A DNA stretch of 64,000 nucleotides from Variovorax gracilis (GTDB lineage: Bacteria; Pseudomonadota; Gammaproteobacteria; Burkholderiales; Burkholderiaceae_C): positions 1-64,000 of the forward strand of contig NZ_JASZYF010000016.1 in assembly GCF_030317115.1 (NCBI RefSeq), read 5' to 3'. The notes below the pieces were generated by a model, which saw only the letters and a list, made by a program, of their open reading frames with translations, searched no databases and had not been told where the DNA came from. The position numbers and the translations under genes were made by a program. How positions within the stretch are numbered: the stretch's first letter is position 1; each line of letters begins with the position of its first letter. Positions 35,605 through 44,371 of this stretch are shown in pieces.

Positions 35605-35678
35605 CCACGCGCTCGGCCGGCAGGCCTGGAAAGTGGAAGTCGTAGACTGGATTCATCCGCATCCATCCCCCTCATGCC

Positions 35679-36347
35679 ATGCGAATCCTGTTGGCCGAAG
35701 ACGAAGCCGGTCTGGCGACCTGGTTGACCCGCGCGCTGGAGCAGAGCGATTTCCGCGTCGATTGGGTGGCCGATGGCCGCATGGTGCGGCGCGCCGTGAA
35801 GGAAACGCGCTACGACGCCTTGATCCTCGATCTCGGCTTGCCTGGACTCGGAGGGCATGAAGTGCTCGCAGACCTTCGTGCCGCCGACCAGCGCATGCCG
35901 ATCCTCATCCTCACCGCGCGGGACTCGCTCATGGAGCGCGTGAGCAGCCTCACCGAGGGCGCCGACGACTTCCTCGCCAAGCCGTTCGAGCTGGCCGAGC
36001 TGGAAGCCCGGCTGATCGCCCTGATCCGCCGTGCGCGCGGCGGAGACCATCCGCGCTTTGCGTGCGGGCCACTGGCCTACGACGCCGGCACCAAGCAGTT
36101 CGCGCTGGGGCATGAAAGCCTGGTGCTGACGCCGCGCGAACATGCGGTGCTGCGCACCCTGATCGAGCACAGCGGCCAGCCGCTGTCCAAGCAGGAGATC
36201 CTCGAGCGTGTCTTCTCCGACGAGCGGGACGTGAGCCCGGAAGCCATCGAAGTGCTGGTGCATCGACTGCGCAAGCGCCTGGAGGCGAGTCCTGTGCGCA
36301 TCACCACGCTGCGCGGCCTCGGGTACGTGCTCGAATCCGGCACATGA
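35679..36347 (+). CDS. Response regulator, OmpR/TctD-type
   Basis: A 222-residue regulator with a receiver domain (RILLAEDEAG, phospho-acceptor Asp near 51 in LILDLGLPGLGG, Lys in LAKPFEL) and a C-terminal winged helix (VLTPREHAVLRTLIEHSG..LRGLGYVL). It overlaps the kinase gene by ATGA. It is part of a TctD/TctE-type pair that usually responds to carboxylates through a Bug binding protein, here the gene at 37839. Confidence 0.92.
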   Translation: MRILLAEDEAGLATWLTRALEQSDFRVDWVADGRMVRRAVKETRYDALILDLGLPGLGGHEVLADLRAADQRMPILILTARDSLMERVSSLTEGADDFLAKPFELAELEARLIALIRRARGGDHPRFACGPLAYDAGTKQFALGHESLVLTPREHAVLRTLIEHSGQPLSKQEILERVFSDERDVSPEAIEVLVHRLRKRLEASPVRITTLRGLGYVLESGT

Positions 36348-37744
36348 CCTTCGCGCCCTGGCACGGAGCAAGCCTGCGGCGGAAGCTGCTGCTTGTCCTG
36401 CTGCCCGGCATGCTGTTGCTCGTCATGGCCGAGCTCTGGCTCACCTGGCGCACATCCCTGGACGCGGCCAATGCGGCCTATGACCGCTCGCTGCTTGGCG
36501 CCATCAAGGCCATCGATGCGAACATCTCGACGGAAAGCGGTGGCCTGTCGGTCGAGCTGCCCTACCGCATGCTCGAATTCTTCGAGCTGACGGCGAGCGG
36601 GCAGGTCTACTACCGGGTTGCGACGGAGGACGCGCTGGTCGAGATCGGCAATGCAGACCTGCCGGCGCCCACTGCCCCCCTGGTGACCGGCCAGCCCCGC
36701 TTCGAGGATTCGCGCTACTTCGACGAAGCGGTGCGCGTCGGAACCTATGCGCGCGTGCTCAACGAGCCCATCGGCGGAAGCAAGCACGACCAGCGCGTCG
36801 TCATCCAGGTGGCCGAGACCCTGGGCTCGCGCACCACTTTCACCCGCAGCCTCGTGTGGCAGTCGGTGCAGCGCGACCTGCTGCTGATCCTTCTGGCCAG
36901 TGCCTTGCTGGCCGTCGCCATCGGCTGGGCGCTGAAGCCGCTGCGGCGCTTGCATGACGAAGTGCGCTCGCGGGCGCCGCAGGATCTCGCGCCGCTCGAC
37001 GCACTGGACATCCCGGCGGACGTTCGTCCGCTGGTCGACGCGATCAACCACCACGTCGTTCGCAATCGCGCGCTCACGGAAGCTCGCCGGCGCTTCATCG
37101 ACGACGCGTCGCATCAACTGCGCACGCCGCTCGCCACGCTGGCGACGCAGGTCGGCTACGCGCTGCGCGAGCCCGATCCGGAGCGCATGCGAGACGCGCT
37201 GACGGCCGTGAGGACGCAGCTCGACGAAGCAGTGCGCCAGACCAACCAGATGCTGTCGCTGGCGCGCACCGACGCTGTCGACCTGGAACTGGAGCCGGTC
37301 GACCTGGTCGCATTGGCCCGGCAAAGCACCCGCGACTGGTGGCCTGCGGCGCGCGACAGCGGCATCGACCTGGGCTTCGACAGCGCGTGCGAGAAGCTCG
37401 ACGTGCCCGCGCATGCGGCCCTGCTGCGTGAGGCCCTGTCCAACCTGTTGCACAACGCGATCCGCTACACGCCGCGCGGCGGCGAAGTCACCGTCGCCGT
37501 GCGCCGGGACGACGCCGTCGCCATGCTCGAAGTCAGCGATTCCGGCCCGGGCATTCCCGAGGATGAACTGCCGCGTGCCGGCGAACGCTTCTTCCGGGCC
37601 AGCAACATGTCGCTGCCCGGCTCCGGCCTCGGCCTGGCGATCGTTCGCTCGATCGCCCAGCGCCATGGCGGAAGCCTGCGGCTGGCGAGCGGCAGGAGCG
37701 GTCGCGGGCTGGTCGTGTCCATCGAGCTTCCGATCGCGCAATGA
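36344..37744 (+). CDS. Sensor histidine kinase, TctE-type
   Basis: A 466-residue inner-membrane kinase: transmembrane segments near residues 13-35 and 180-200 enclose a 2CSK-N-type periplasmic sensor domain, then the H-box DDASHQLRTPL (His near 256), the N-box LSNLLHNAIRYTPRGG and the G-boxes SDSGPGIP and GSGLGLAI. It phosphorylates the overlapping response regulator. The following Bug-type binding protein, 94 bp away, may present a ligand to its sensor domain. Confidence 0.92.
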   Translation: MTFAPWHGASLRRKLLLVLLPGMLLLVMAELWLTWRTSLDAANAAYDRSLLGAIKAIDANISTESGGLSVELPYRMLEFFELTASGQVYYRVATEDALVEIGNADLPAPTAPLVTGQPRFEDSRYFDEAVRVGTYARVLNEPIGGSKHDQRVVIQVAETLGSRTTFTRSLVWQSVQRDLLLILLASALLAVAIGWALKPLRRLHDEVRSRAPQDLAPLDALDIPADVRPLVDAINHHVVRNRALTEARRRFIDDASHQLRTPLATLATQVGYALREPDPERMRDALTAVRTQLDEAVRQTNQMLSLARTDAVDLELEPVDLVALARQSTRDWWPAARDSGIDLGFDSACEKLDVPAHAALLREALSNLLHNAIRYTPRGGEVTVAVRRDDAVAMLEVSDSGPGIPEDELPRAGERFFRASNMSLPGSGLGLAIVRSIAQRHGGSLRLASGRSGRGLVVSIELPIAQ

Positions 37745-37838
37745 CGCGGGTTTTCACCTAGGTTTTGCCGCTTTTTCTGAAAGCGGCCTGAAAGCCCCGT
37801 CTCGATACAGTGGGCCCACACCAAAGAGACATGCCCCG

Positions 37839-38828
37839 ATGCGATACGCCATGAAACCCCTGCTGCCGCTCCTGTTCGCCCTGAGCGCGGGCCTCGCACC
37901 GGCTCATGCGCTCGAACTCGACAAGACCCTGTGCGTTGCCGGGGCCAAGCCGGGCGGAGGTTTCGACGTGACCTGCAAGCTCGCGCAGGCCGGCTTGCTC
38001 GAAGGCAGGTACATCCAGGCGCCGATGCGCATCAGCTACCTTCCCGGCGGCATCGGTGCTCTCGCCTTCAATGCCTTCGTGACGCAGCGGCCCGCCGAGG
38101 CGGAGACGCTGGTGGCCTTCTCCAGCGGCTCGCTGCTGAACATCGCGCAGGGCAAGTTCGGCCCCCACGACGCGTCCGATGTGCGCTGGGTCGCGGGCGT
38201 GGCGGCCGACTACGGCGTGGTGATCGTGGCCGACAGCTCGCCTTTCAAGACGCTCGGGGACCTGATGGCAGCCGTCAAGGCCGATCCTTCCAGGATCGTG
38301 TTCGGCGCCGGCGGCACCTTCGGCAGCCAGGACTGGGTCAAGGCCGCGATGACCGCCCGCGCGGCCGGCGTCCACCATCGCAACATGCGGCTCGTCGCCT
38401 TCGAGGGCGGCGGCGAGGCGTTGACGGCGCTTCAGGGCAACCATGTGCAGGTGTACACGGGCGATGCCTCCGAGGCGGCAACCCGCCTCGCGGCGGGCGT
38501 ACCGATCCGCGTCCTGGCGGTGATGTCGGAGCAGCGCCTGCCCGGCCAACTGGCCAAGGTGCCGACGGCCCGCGAGGCAGGGTTCGATCTGGTGTGGCCG
38601 ATCGTTCGCGGCTTCTACCTCGGCCCGAAGGTCAGCGATGCGGACTACAAGGCCTGGGTCGATGTGTTCGCCCGGATGCTGGCCAGCAAGCCCTACGAGC
38701 AACTGCGCAGCGAGCGCGGCTTGTACGCGTTCTCGATGACCGGGCCGGAATTCGATGCCTACGTGAAGCGCAGCGTGGGCAGCTATCGCAAGGTGGCCGA
38801 GGACTTCGGCCTCAAGGTCGCCAAGTAG
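37839..38828 (+). CDS. Bug-family (TctC-like) tripartite-type solute-binding protein
   Basis: A 329-residue periplasmic protein with signal peptide (LLPLLFALSAGLAPAHA) and Bug signatures PGGGFDVTCK and YLPGGIGALAFN. The family binds carboxylates such as citrate or dicarboxylates. There is no TctA/TctB permease next to it, so it may serve as a periplasmic co-sensor for the TctE-type kinase just upstream, as known for some Bug proteins. ATG 37839 is used; ATG 37851 is possible. Confidence 0.88.
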   Translation: MRYAMKPLLPLLFALSAGLAPAHALELDKTLCVAGAKPGGGFDVTCKLAQAGLLEGRYIQAPMRISYLPGGIGALAFNAFVTQRPAEAETLVAFSSGSLLNIAQGKFGPHDASDVRWVAGVAADYGVVIVADSSPFKTLGDLMAAVKADPSRIVFGAGGTFGSQDWVKAAMTARAAGVHHRNMRLVAFEGGGEALTALQGNHVQVYTGDASEAATRLAAGVPIRVLAVMSEQRLPGQLAKVPTAREAGFDLVWPIVRGFYLGPKVSDADYKAWVDVFARMLASKPYEQLRSERGLYAFSMTGPEFDAYVKRSVGSYRKVAEDFGLKVAK

Positions 38829-38868
38829 CCGGCGGCGCCCACAACCACACCCCCTGATCGCCATCGAC

Positions 38869-38888
38869 CCGGTGCTGCACAGCACCGG
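38869..38888 (+). terminator. Strong hairpin between Bug gene and ATP-citrate-lyase-like operon
   Basis: CCGGTGCT and AGCACCGG form a perfect 8-bp stem with a GCAC loop. A short pyrimidine stretch (CTTGTCTTTCTC) follows some bases later, so this may be a weak terminator or attenuator, or a processing site, between the binding-protein gene and the downstream enzyme genes. Confidence 0.5.
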
Positions 38889-38932
38889 CCCGGGCGGAGC
38901 CTTGTCTTTCTCAACTTCAAAGGAGCTTTCTT

Positions 38933-40231
38933 ATGCAACTCACCGGCATGCTGCATGGCGCCAAACTGCTTGAACACGTGGAGTTCCCCACTTCCGACGT
39001 GCTCGGGCCGGATGCCTCCGAAGGTCAGATCCAGGACCTCATCAAGCGTCACGGACAGGTCTTCATCAAGCCGCTCTTTCGGGGCGGCGTGGGAAAGAAG
39101 GGAAAGTCGGGGCTGATCGGCAAGGCCAGCGACCTGAAGACCGCGCTCGCCGAGAAGGAGCGCCTGTACTTCGCGGAGCACCGGCACGGCAATGCCACGG
39201 CCAAGGCCAACGGCGTGACCTTCGAAGGGGGCGTGCCGGCCGAGCATGAGATCTACTTTTCGATCACCGACGACACGCGCTTTCGCGCACCCACCATCAC
39301 CATCACGCACAAGGGCGGCGTCGATATCGAGGAACTGGGCAAGGACGACATCCGCACGGTGCCCTTCGATGCGCTCACGGGCCTGAAGGCCTTCGTCATC
39401 GCCAACGCGCTGACCGACATCGGCGCGCCGCGCGAAGTCATCTCGCCGCTCGTCCAGCACCTGCCCAAGCTGTGGGAGCTGATGCATCACTACGGCATGA
39501 CGACGCTGGAGCTGAATCCGATCCGGATGCGGCCGGACAAGAACGGCCGGCTCACGCCCGTGGCCTGCGACTTCAAGTGCGGCTTCGACCGCGACGACCC
39601 GCGCGTGGCGCGCCTGGGCCTGCCCGACCATCTTTTCGCGGCCGACGTCTCCGCCTTCGAACAGGAAGTCAACGAACTGCGCACGCACCAGGGCCAGTCG
39701 GACGTGTTCGTGATCAACGAAAAAGGCACGATCCTTGCGCCGACCTTCGGCGGCGGTGCCAACAGCCTCGTGACCGAAGTGCTGGGCGAAGCCGCGAGCA
39801 TCTCGTCGGACTTCGGCGGAAATCCGCCCTACGAGAAGATGAAGGAGGTGGCGCGGATCTGCTACCGCCACTTCCTGCGCCAGTCGAACGTGCTGTTCAT
39901 CATCGGCGGCAAATCGAACAACACCGACATCCACGAGACGCTGCGTGCGATGGGCGACGCGCTGCGCGAGCACTTCTCGGAGCACGGACCGACGCCGCTG
40001 TACGTGGTGGTCGGGCGCGGCGGACCGAACCTGGTGCGCGGCTTCGGGGCCTTGGCCGAGGCCTGCGATGCGCTCGGCGTGCCCTACCGCTTCTTCGGCT
40101 TCGACAGCGCGATCTCCGAGGTCGTGAACTACGCGAAGAAGGTCGACGAATGGATGAAGGCCGAGGGGCGCGCGCAGATCGCCGCGCACCTGGGCATCGC
40201 GACTTCCAACCCCCACGCCAACACCCGCTGA
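38933..40231 (+). CDS. ATP-citrate-lyase-like small subunit (ATP-grasp, succinyl-CoA synthetase beta-like)
   Basis: A 432-residue protein. The N-terminal ATP-grasp region carries VFIKPLFRGGVGKKGKSGLIG and LELNPI, as in succinyl-CoA synthetase beta. The C-terminal third, with GTILAPTFGGGANSL, IIGGKSNNTDIHET and VVGRGGPNLVRG, resembles from memory the acid-binding domain that distinguishes ATP-citrate lyase from succinyl-CoA synthetase. It would activate a carboxylic acid with ATP. It is preceded by AGGAGC and followed 13 bp later by the large subunit. The substrate is uncertain. Confidence 0.8.
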   Translation: MQLTGMLHGAKLLEHVEFPTSDVLGPDASEGQIQDLIKRHGQVFIKPLFRGGVGKKGKSGLIGKASDLKTALAEKERLYFAEHRHGNATAKANGVTFEGGVPAEHEIYFSITDDTRFRAPTITITHKGGVDIEELGKDDIRTVPFDALTGLKAFVIANALTDIGAPREVISPLVQHLPKLWELMHHYGMTTLELNPIRMRPDKNGRLTPVACDFKCGFDRDDPRVARLGLPDHLFAADVSAFEQEVNELRTHQGQSDVFVINEKGTILAPTFGGGANSLVTEVLGEAASISSDFGGNPPYEKMKEVARICYRHFLRQSNVLFIIGGKSNNTDIHETLRAMGDALREHFSEHGPTPLYVVVGRGGPNLVRGFGALAEACDALGVPYRFFGFDSAISEVVNYAKKVDEWMKAEGRAQIAAHLGIATSNPHANTR

Positions 40232-40244
40232 GAGGAGCCACGTC

Positions 40245-42965
40245 ATGCACAACCAAGCCAACGGGGCCTCGTCCTCTTCGCCGTACTACCTCGGCATCCA
40301 TTCGCTCGCGGACCTGGCCACGCGCGGCGACCGCGTCTGCGTGCTGAACATCCTGGGCGGCGAGTCGCGCCAGGTCACGCCCACCAGCCATGTGTTCTCG
40401 GGCGGCAACGTGGTCTTCGGCACCTCGCCGGGGCGCAGCGGCCAGTCCCTCAAGACCGCCATCGGCGACATCCCCGTGTTCAACAACGTGCGCGAGGGTC
40501 TGGATGCCGGCCACGCCTTCAACACCGGCGTGGTCTACCTGCCGCCCTCCGGCGTGCGCGACGGCGTGGCCGAACTCATCCGCGTGAATCCGGAGTTGAA
40601 GAAGATCGTCATCATCACCGAGAAGATCGCGGTGCACGATGCACGCGAGATCCGCGCCATGGCGCAGCAGCGCGGCGTCGACATCATCGGCGGCAACTGC
40701 CTGGGCGTGGCCGACTCGTGGAGCCGCACGCGCATCGGCGGCGCACTCGGTGGCGACCATCCGGAGGAATCGCTGCTGCAGGGCACGGTGGCCATCTTCT
40801 CGAACTCCGGCGGCTTCACCAGCACGATCGCGCAATACCTCTCCACCGAAGGCTGGGGCACGACCACGCTGGTCTCGTCGGGCAAGGACGTCTACATCCA
40901 CTACGCCGCGCGCGACTTCGCGCATGCGTTCCGCAACGACGGTCGCTCGCGCGCGGCGGTGCTCTACGCCGAGCCCGGCGGCTACTACGAGCAGGACCTC
41001 GATTTCGGCAAGCCCGTGGTGGCCTGCGTGGTGGGGCGGTGGAAGTCCAAGCTCAGCCGCGCCGTCGGCCACGCAGGCGCCATGGCGGGCTCGGGCGACC
41101 GCGCCGAGGACAAGGAGCGCTGGTTCATGGAGGCCTTCGGCGTGGACGGCCTCTACACGCCCGAGAACCCCGTCGTCTCGCGCAAGGGTGCGGTGGTGAC
41201 CAACATCGCGCACATTCCTGCTGCGCTGACCGCCGTGATGAAGCTGAGCGGCGCCAAGCCCGACTTCGCGCCGCGCGGCAGCCTCGTCCTCAAGCCGTGG
41301 ATAGCCAACGACCAGGGTATTGCGCTGCCAGCGGCGCTGGCCCTGGAGCCCGTCACCGCGCCCGAACCTTATGCGGCGCAGATCGCCGAACTCGGCGCGC
41401 AGGTCGGTGCCGTGATCGCACGGCAGAACATGAAGGACCGCTCGGGCGCCTCAGTGATGGACTCGAAGACGCAGGTGACATCGGTGCATGGCAAGTCCGT
41501 GCTCGAACTTGCGCTCGAACCGCTGCAGGCCAACTTCGCGCTGCCGCTGGTGCACGAGGTCGCAGGCCCGAACGACCGGGCGCTGCTCGACATCGCCGTC
41601 GCTGCCGAGGTGAACCTGGTGGGCGATCCGATCCTGGTGGCCGCCGACGCGGCGCGCGACGCCGGCAACTCGCCCAACACCGTGATGGCGGCGGCCGTCG
41701 CCATCGTCGGACCGCGCCGCGTGAGTCGCACGCTCGCCTGCAGCCGCGCGCTGATCGAGTTGTTCGCCGGATCGGGCCTGAAGGATGGACACGACGAGAG
41801 CTTCGACTTCAAGCACTTCAAAGTCGACCCGGCAGTGCGCGAACTCTTCATGGCCGCGCCGGACGAGGCCGACGACCCGCGCCCGGCCGCCATGCTGGAA
41901 GCGGTGCGGCAGCGCGGGGCCGAATCGGTCTTCCTGCGCTTCGTGCAGGCGCTGGACGGCCCGCCGTCGCGCGACGCGCTGCTGGCGGCCATCGCCACGA
42001 CGATCGCCTGGGGCCCGCTGGTGCGCAAGCGCATCAGCCGGCTCACCGCCGAAACCTTGCCGTGGTATTTGCGCCTCTACGGCGTGATGGTCGGCGCGTC
42101 GATCCCAGGCGAACGGCATCAGGCGGGGTCGCTCTGCGGCATCTGGCGCGAAGAACGCTTCGGCCACTGGACCATGGCCGACCTGTGCTTCCTGGCGATC
42201 ACCGGCAAGAAGCCCAGCGAAGACGAGTCGCGCCCCTTGCAGATGCTGATCGGCCTGCTGATCTCCAACGGCCCGGGCTCCATCTCCGCCCAGGGTGCGA
42301 AGGGCGCCGTCGCGGCGGACGGCCCTCAGACGCCGGGCCGCGTCCAGATCAACAAGGCCATGGCCGGGTTCCTGACGCACACGGGCTACAGCCATGGCGG
42401 CAATGGCTTCGAAGGCATGGCCTTCCTGCTGGAGCAGTTCAAGGCCAGCGGCCTGGCCGATCCGACCGACCCCTCGCACGGACTCGATCTCAAGGCCATG
42501 GCGGCCGCGTTCGCCAAGACCTACAAGGCCGACAAGCGCGCGGCAAAGGAACTGGGCAGCGAGGTGCGTGCCCTGCCTGGCGTGCATCACCCCGTGTTCA
42601 AGGGCAAGCCGGTCAACCACGATCCGCGCGAGCGCTTCATCGCCAGCTACATGGCGCAGCAGGGCGACTACAACGTCTTCCACGCCTACTACCTGGAACT
42701 GGTGCAGGCGCTCTATGCGAACGGCGCCACGCCCTACGTCTTCTGCGTCAACGTCGACGCCGTCATCGCGGCCCTGCTGCTGGCGCTGCTGTGGAAGGAC
42801 TACAAGGCCGGCGCGCTGACCGAGCGCGACCTGGAAGCCGCCGCGTTCACCGTCTTCCTCTACGGCCGAATGATCGGCGCCGCCGCCGAGATCGACGACC
42901 ACCTGAACCGTGGCCGGAACATGGACACGCGCACGCCCGAGGCGTCGTGTTCCTTCCTGATGTGA
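40245..42965 (+). CDS. ATP-citrate-lyase-like large subunit (CoA-ligase alpha plus citrate-synthase-like domains)
   Basis: A 906-residue protein. Residues 1-370 form a succinyl-CoA synthetase alpha-like part with the phosphohistidine motif VGHAGAMAG (His near 275). The C-terminal part (about 600-906) is citrate-synthase-like: TMADLCFLAITGKKP, a His motif VHHPVFKG (near 780) and NVDAVIAALL with the catalytic-type Asp (near 836). The position where ATP-citrate lyases carry DHGP reads SNGP (near 672), so that His is missing. A middle part (about 400-560) also looks citrate-synthase-like and adds some 300 residues over classical AclA. It should form and cleave an acyl-CoA, perhaps not citryl-CoA. 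Confidence 0.8.
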   Translation: MHNQANGASSSSPYYLGIHSLADLATRGDRVCVLNILGGESRQVTPTSHVFSGGNVVFGTSPGRSGQSLKTAIGDIPVFNNVREGLDAGHAFNTGVVYLPPSGVRDGVAELIRVNPELKKIVIITEKIAVHDAREIRAMAQQRGVDIIGGNCLGVADSWSRTRIGGALGGDHPEESLLQGTVAIFSNSGGFTSTIAQYLSTEGWGTTTLVSSGKDVYIHYAARDFAHAFRNDGRSRAAVLYAEPGGYYEQDLDFGKPVVACVVGRWKSKLSRAVGHAGAMAGSGDRAEDKERWFMEAFGVDGLYTPENPVVSRKGAVVTNIAHIPAALTAVMKLSGAKPDFAPRGSLVLKPWIANDQGIALPAALALEPVTAPEPYAAQIAELGAQVGAVIARQNMKDRSGASVMDSKTQVTSVHGKSVLELALEPLQANFALPLVHEVAGPNDRALLDIAVAAEVNLVGDPILVAADAARDAGNSPNTVMAAAVAIVGPRRVSRTLACSRALIELFAGSGLKDGHDESFDFKHFKVDPAVRELFMAAPDEADDPRPAAMLEAVRQRGAESVFLRFVQALDGPPSRDALLAAIATTIAWGPLVRKRISRLTAETLPWYLRLYGVMVGASIPGERHQAGSLCGIWREERFGHWTMADLCFLAITGKKPSEDESRPLQMLIGLLISNGPGSISAQGAKGAVAADGPQTPGRVQINKAMAGFLTHTGYSHGGNGFEGMAFLLEQFKASGLADPTDPSHGLDLKAMAAAFAKTYKADKRAAKELGSEVRALPGVHHPVFKGKPVNHDPRERFIASYMAQQGDYNVFHAYYLELVQALYANGATPYVFCVNVDAVIAALLLALLWKDYKAGALTERDLEAAAFTVFLYGRMIGAAAEIDDHLNRGRNMDTRTPEASCSFLM

Positions 42966-42985
42966 CCCACCCTGGAGAAACTTCG

Positions 42986-44347
42986 ATGAACACCCGTTCC
43001 CTCGCGTCGCAGCCGGCTGAGAAGTCGGCCCTGGAGAAAGCCACCATGCGGCGGGTCGCCCTGCGAATCCTGCCCTTCCTGATGCTGTGCTACTTCATCG
43101 CCTACGTGGACCGCGTCAACGCCGGTTTCGCGGCACTCCAGATGAACAAGGACCTGGGCCTTTCGCAGGCCATGTTCGGACTGGGCGGCAGCCTGTTCTT
43201 CATCGCCTACATCCTGTTCGAGATCCCCAGCAACCTCGCGCTGCAGAAGTTCGGCGCGCGCTTGTGGATCGCGCGGATCATGGTCACCTGGGGCGTCATC
43301 GGCGCCTTGGCCGCATTCGCCGTCGGCCCGTACTCGTACTACCTGGGGCGGTTCCTCCTGGGGGCTGCCGAAGCCGGGTTCTTTCCGGGCGTCATCCTGT
43401 ACCTGACCTACTGGTTCCCCAAGGAGTACCGCGGCCGCATCGTGGCTACCTTCATGGTGGCGATCCCGATCTCGAGCCTGCTCGGCTCCCCGATCTCGGC
43501 CGCGCTGCTGGGCACCGATGGCTGGCTGGGACTGCGCGGCTGGCAATGGCTCTTCATCCTGGAGGCGATTCCCGCCGTGGTGCTGGGCGTCATGGTGTTC
43601 TTCATCCTGCCGAATCGTCCCGACAACGCGAAGTGGCTGACCGGTGAACAGCGCGACTGGCTCAACGCCCGGCTGGAGTCCGAAAAGCAGGAGGCCAAGC
43701 CCGTCGCCCACATGTCGGTGATGCAGATCCTCAAGAACAAGTACGTGCTGGCGCTCGCCGTCGTGTATGCCGGCAGTTCCGCCACCAGCAACGCGCTGTC
43801 GCTGTGGCAGCCGCAGATCCTGAAGTCCCTCGGGCTCACCACCATGGAGACGGGCTTGATGAATGGCATTCCCTTTGCCGTCGCGTCCGTCATCATGGTG
43901 CTGTGGGGCCGCCGCGCCGACAGGTCGGGCGAGCGCATCTGGAACACGGCATTGCCGCTGGCCCTGACCTCCGCCTGCCTGGTGGCCACACAGCTCACGG
44001 CCGGTTCGCTGGCTGCCACGATGGTCCTGCTGACCTTCGTGCTCGTGGGCACCTATTCGATCAAGGGGCCTTTCTGGGCGCTGTCGACCGAGTGGCTTTC
44101 GGCAGGCAGCGCTGCCGCCGGCATCGCGGCCATCAACACACTGGCCCATATCGGCACCTCGGGCGCCACGTGGATGCTGGGCGCCATCAAGGACGCGACC
44201 GGAAGCTATCCGTTGGCTCTCCTGCCGCTTGCGCTGCTGACGGGACTGGGCGCAGCCATCGTCGTCTGGATGGGGCGCAGCCAGGCGCGTGATGCGGTGG
44301 CGCTGGACGCTCCGACACCTCCCGCCGCGTCGGCGCGTACCGCCTGA
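42986..44347 (+). CDS. MFS transporter, anion:cation symporter (ACS) type
   Basis: A 453-residue carrier with 12 predicted membrane segments. Its N-terminus (LMLCYFIAYVDRVNAGFA) and GAAEAGFFPGVILYLTYWFP are typical of ACS-family organic-anion porters such as those for tartrate, phthalate and hexuronates. It is 20 bp downstream of the ATP-citrate-lyase-like large subunit in the same direction, so it probably imports the acid that the enzyme uses. Start ATG 42986 follows CTGGAG. Confidence 0.9.
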   Translation: MNTRSLASQPAEKSALEKATMRRVALRILPFLMLCYFIAYVDRVNAGFAALQMNKDLGLSQAMFGLGGSLFFIAYILFEIPSNLALQKFGARLWIARIMVTWGVIGALAAFAVGPYSYYLGRFLLGAAEAGFFPGVILYLTYWFPKEYRGRIVATFMVAIPISSLLGSPISAALLGTDGWLGLRGWQWLFILEAIPAVVLGVMVFFILPNRPDNAKWLTGEQRDWLNARLESEKQEAKPVAHMSVMQILKNKYVLALAVVYAGSSATSNALSLWQPQILKSLGLTTMETGLMNGIPFAVASVIMVLWGRRADRSGERIWNTALPLALTSACLVATQLTAGSLAATMVLLTFVLVGTYSIKGPFWALSTEWLSAGSAAAGIAAINTLAHIGTSGATWMLGAIKDATGSYPLALLPLALLTGLGAAIVVWMGRSQARDAVALDAPTPPAASARTA

Positions 44348-44371
44348 CAACCACCCACCCTGGAGACTTCG

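Noticed and set aside
35468..35662. In-frame 65-codon extension of the arylsulfatase
   Set aside because: No ribosome binding site or conserved residues beyond the short DFHFPG echo; ATG 35467 has a clear CAGGAG site and gives the normal length.
40718..42985. Long N-terminal extension (about 750 codons) of the MFS gene in the same frame
   Set aside because: The extension reads out of frame through the ATP-citrate-lyase-like large subunit and is Arg/Gly-rich noise. The MFS start at 42986 has its own ribosome binding site and the family N-terminus.
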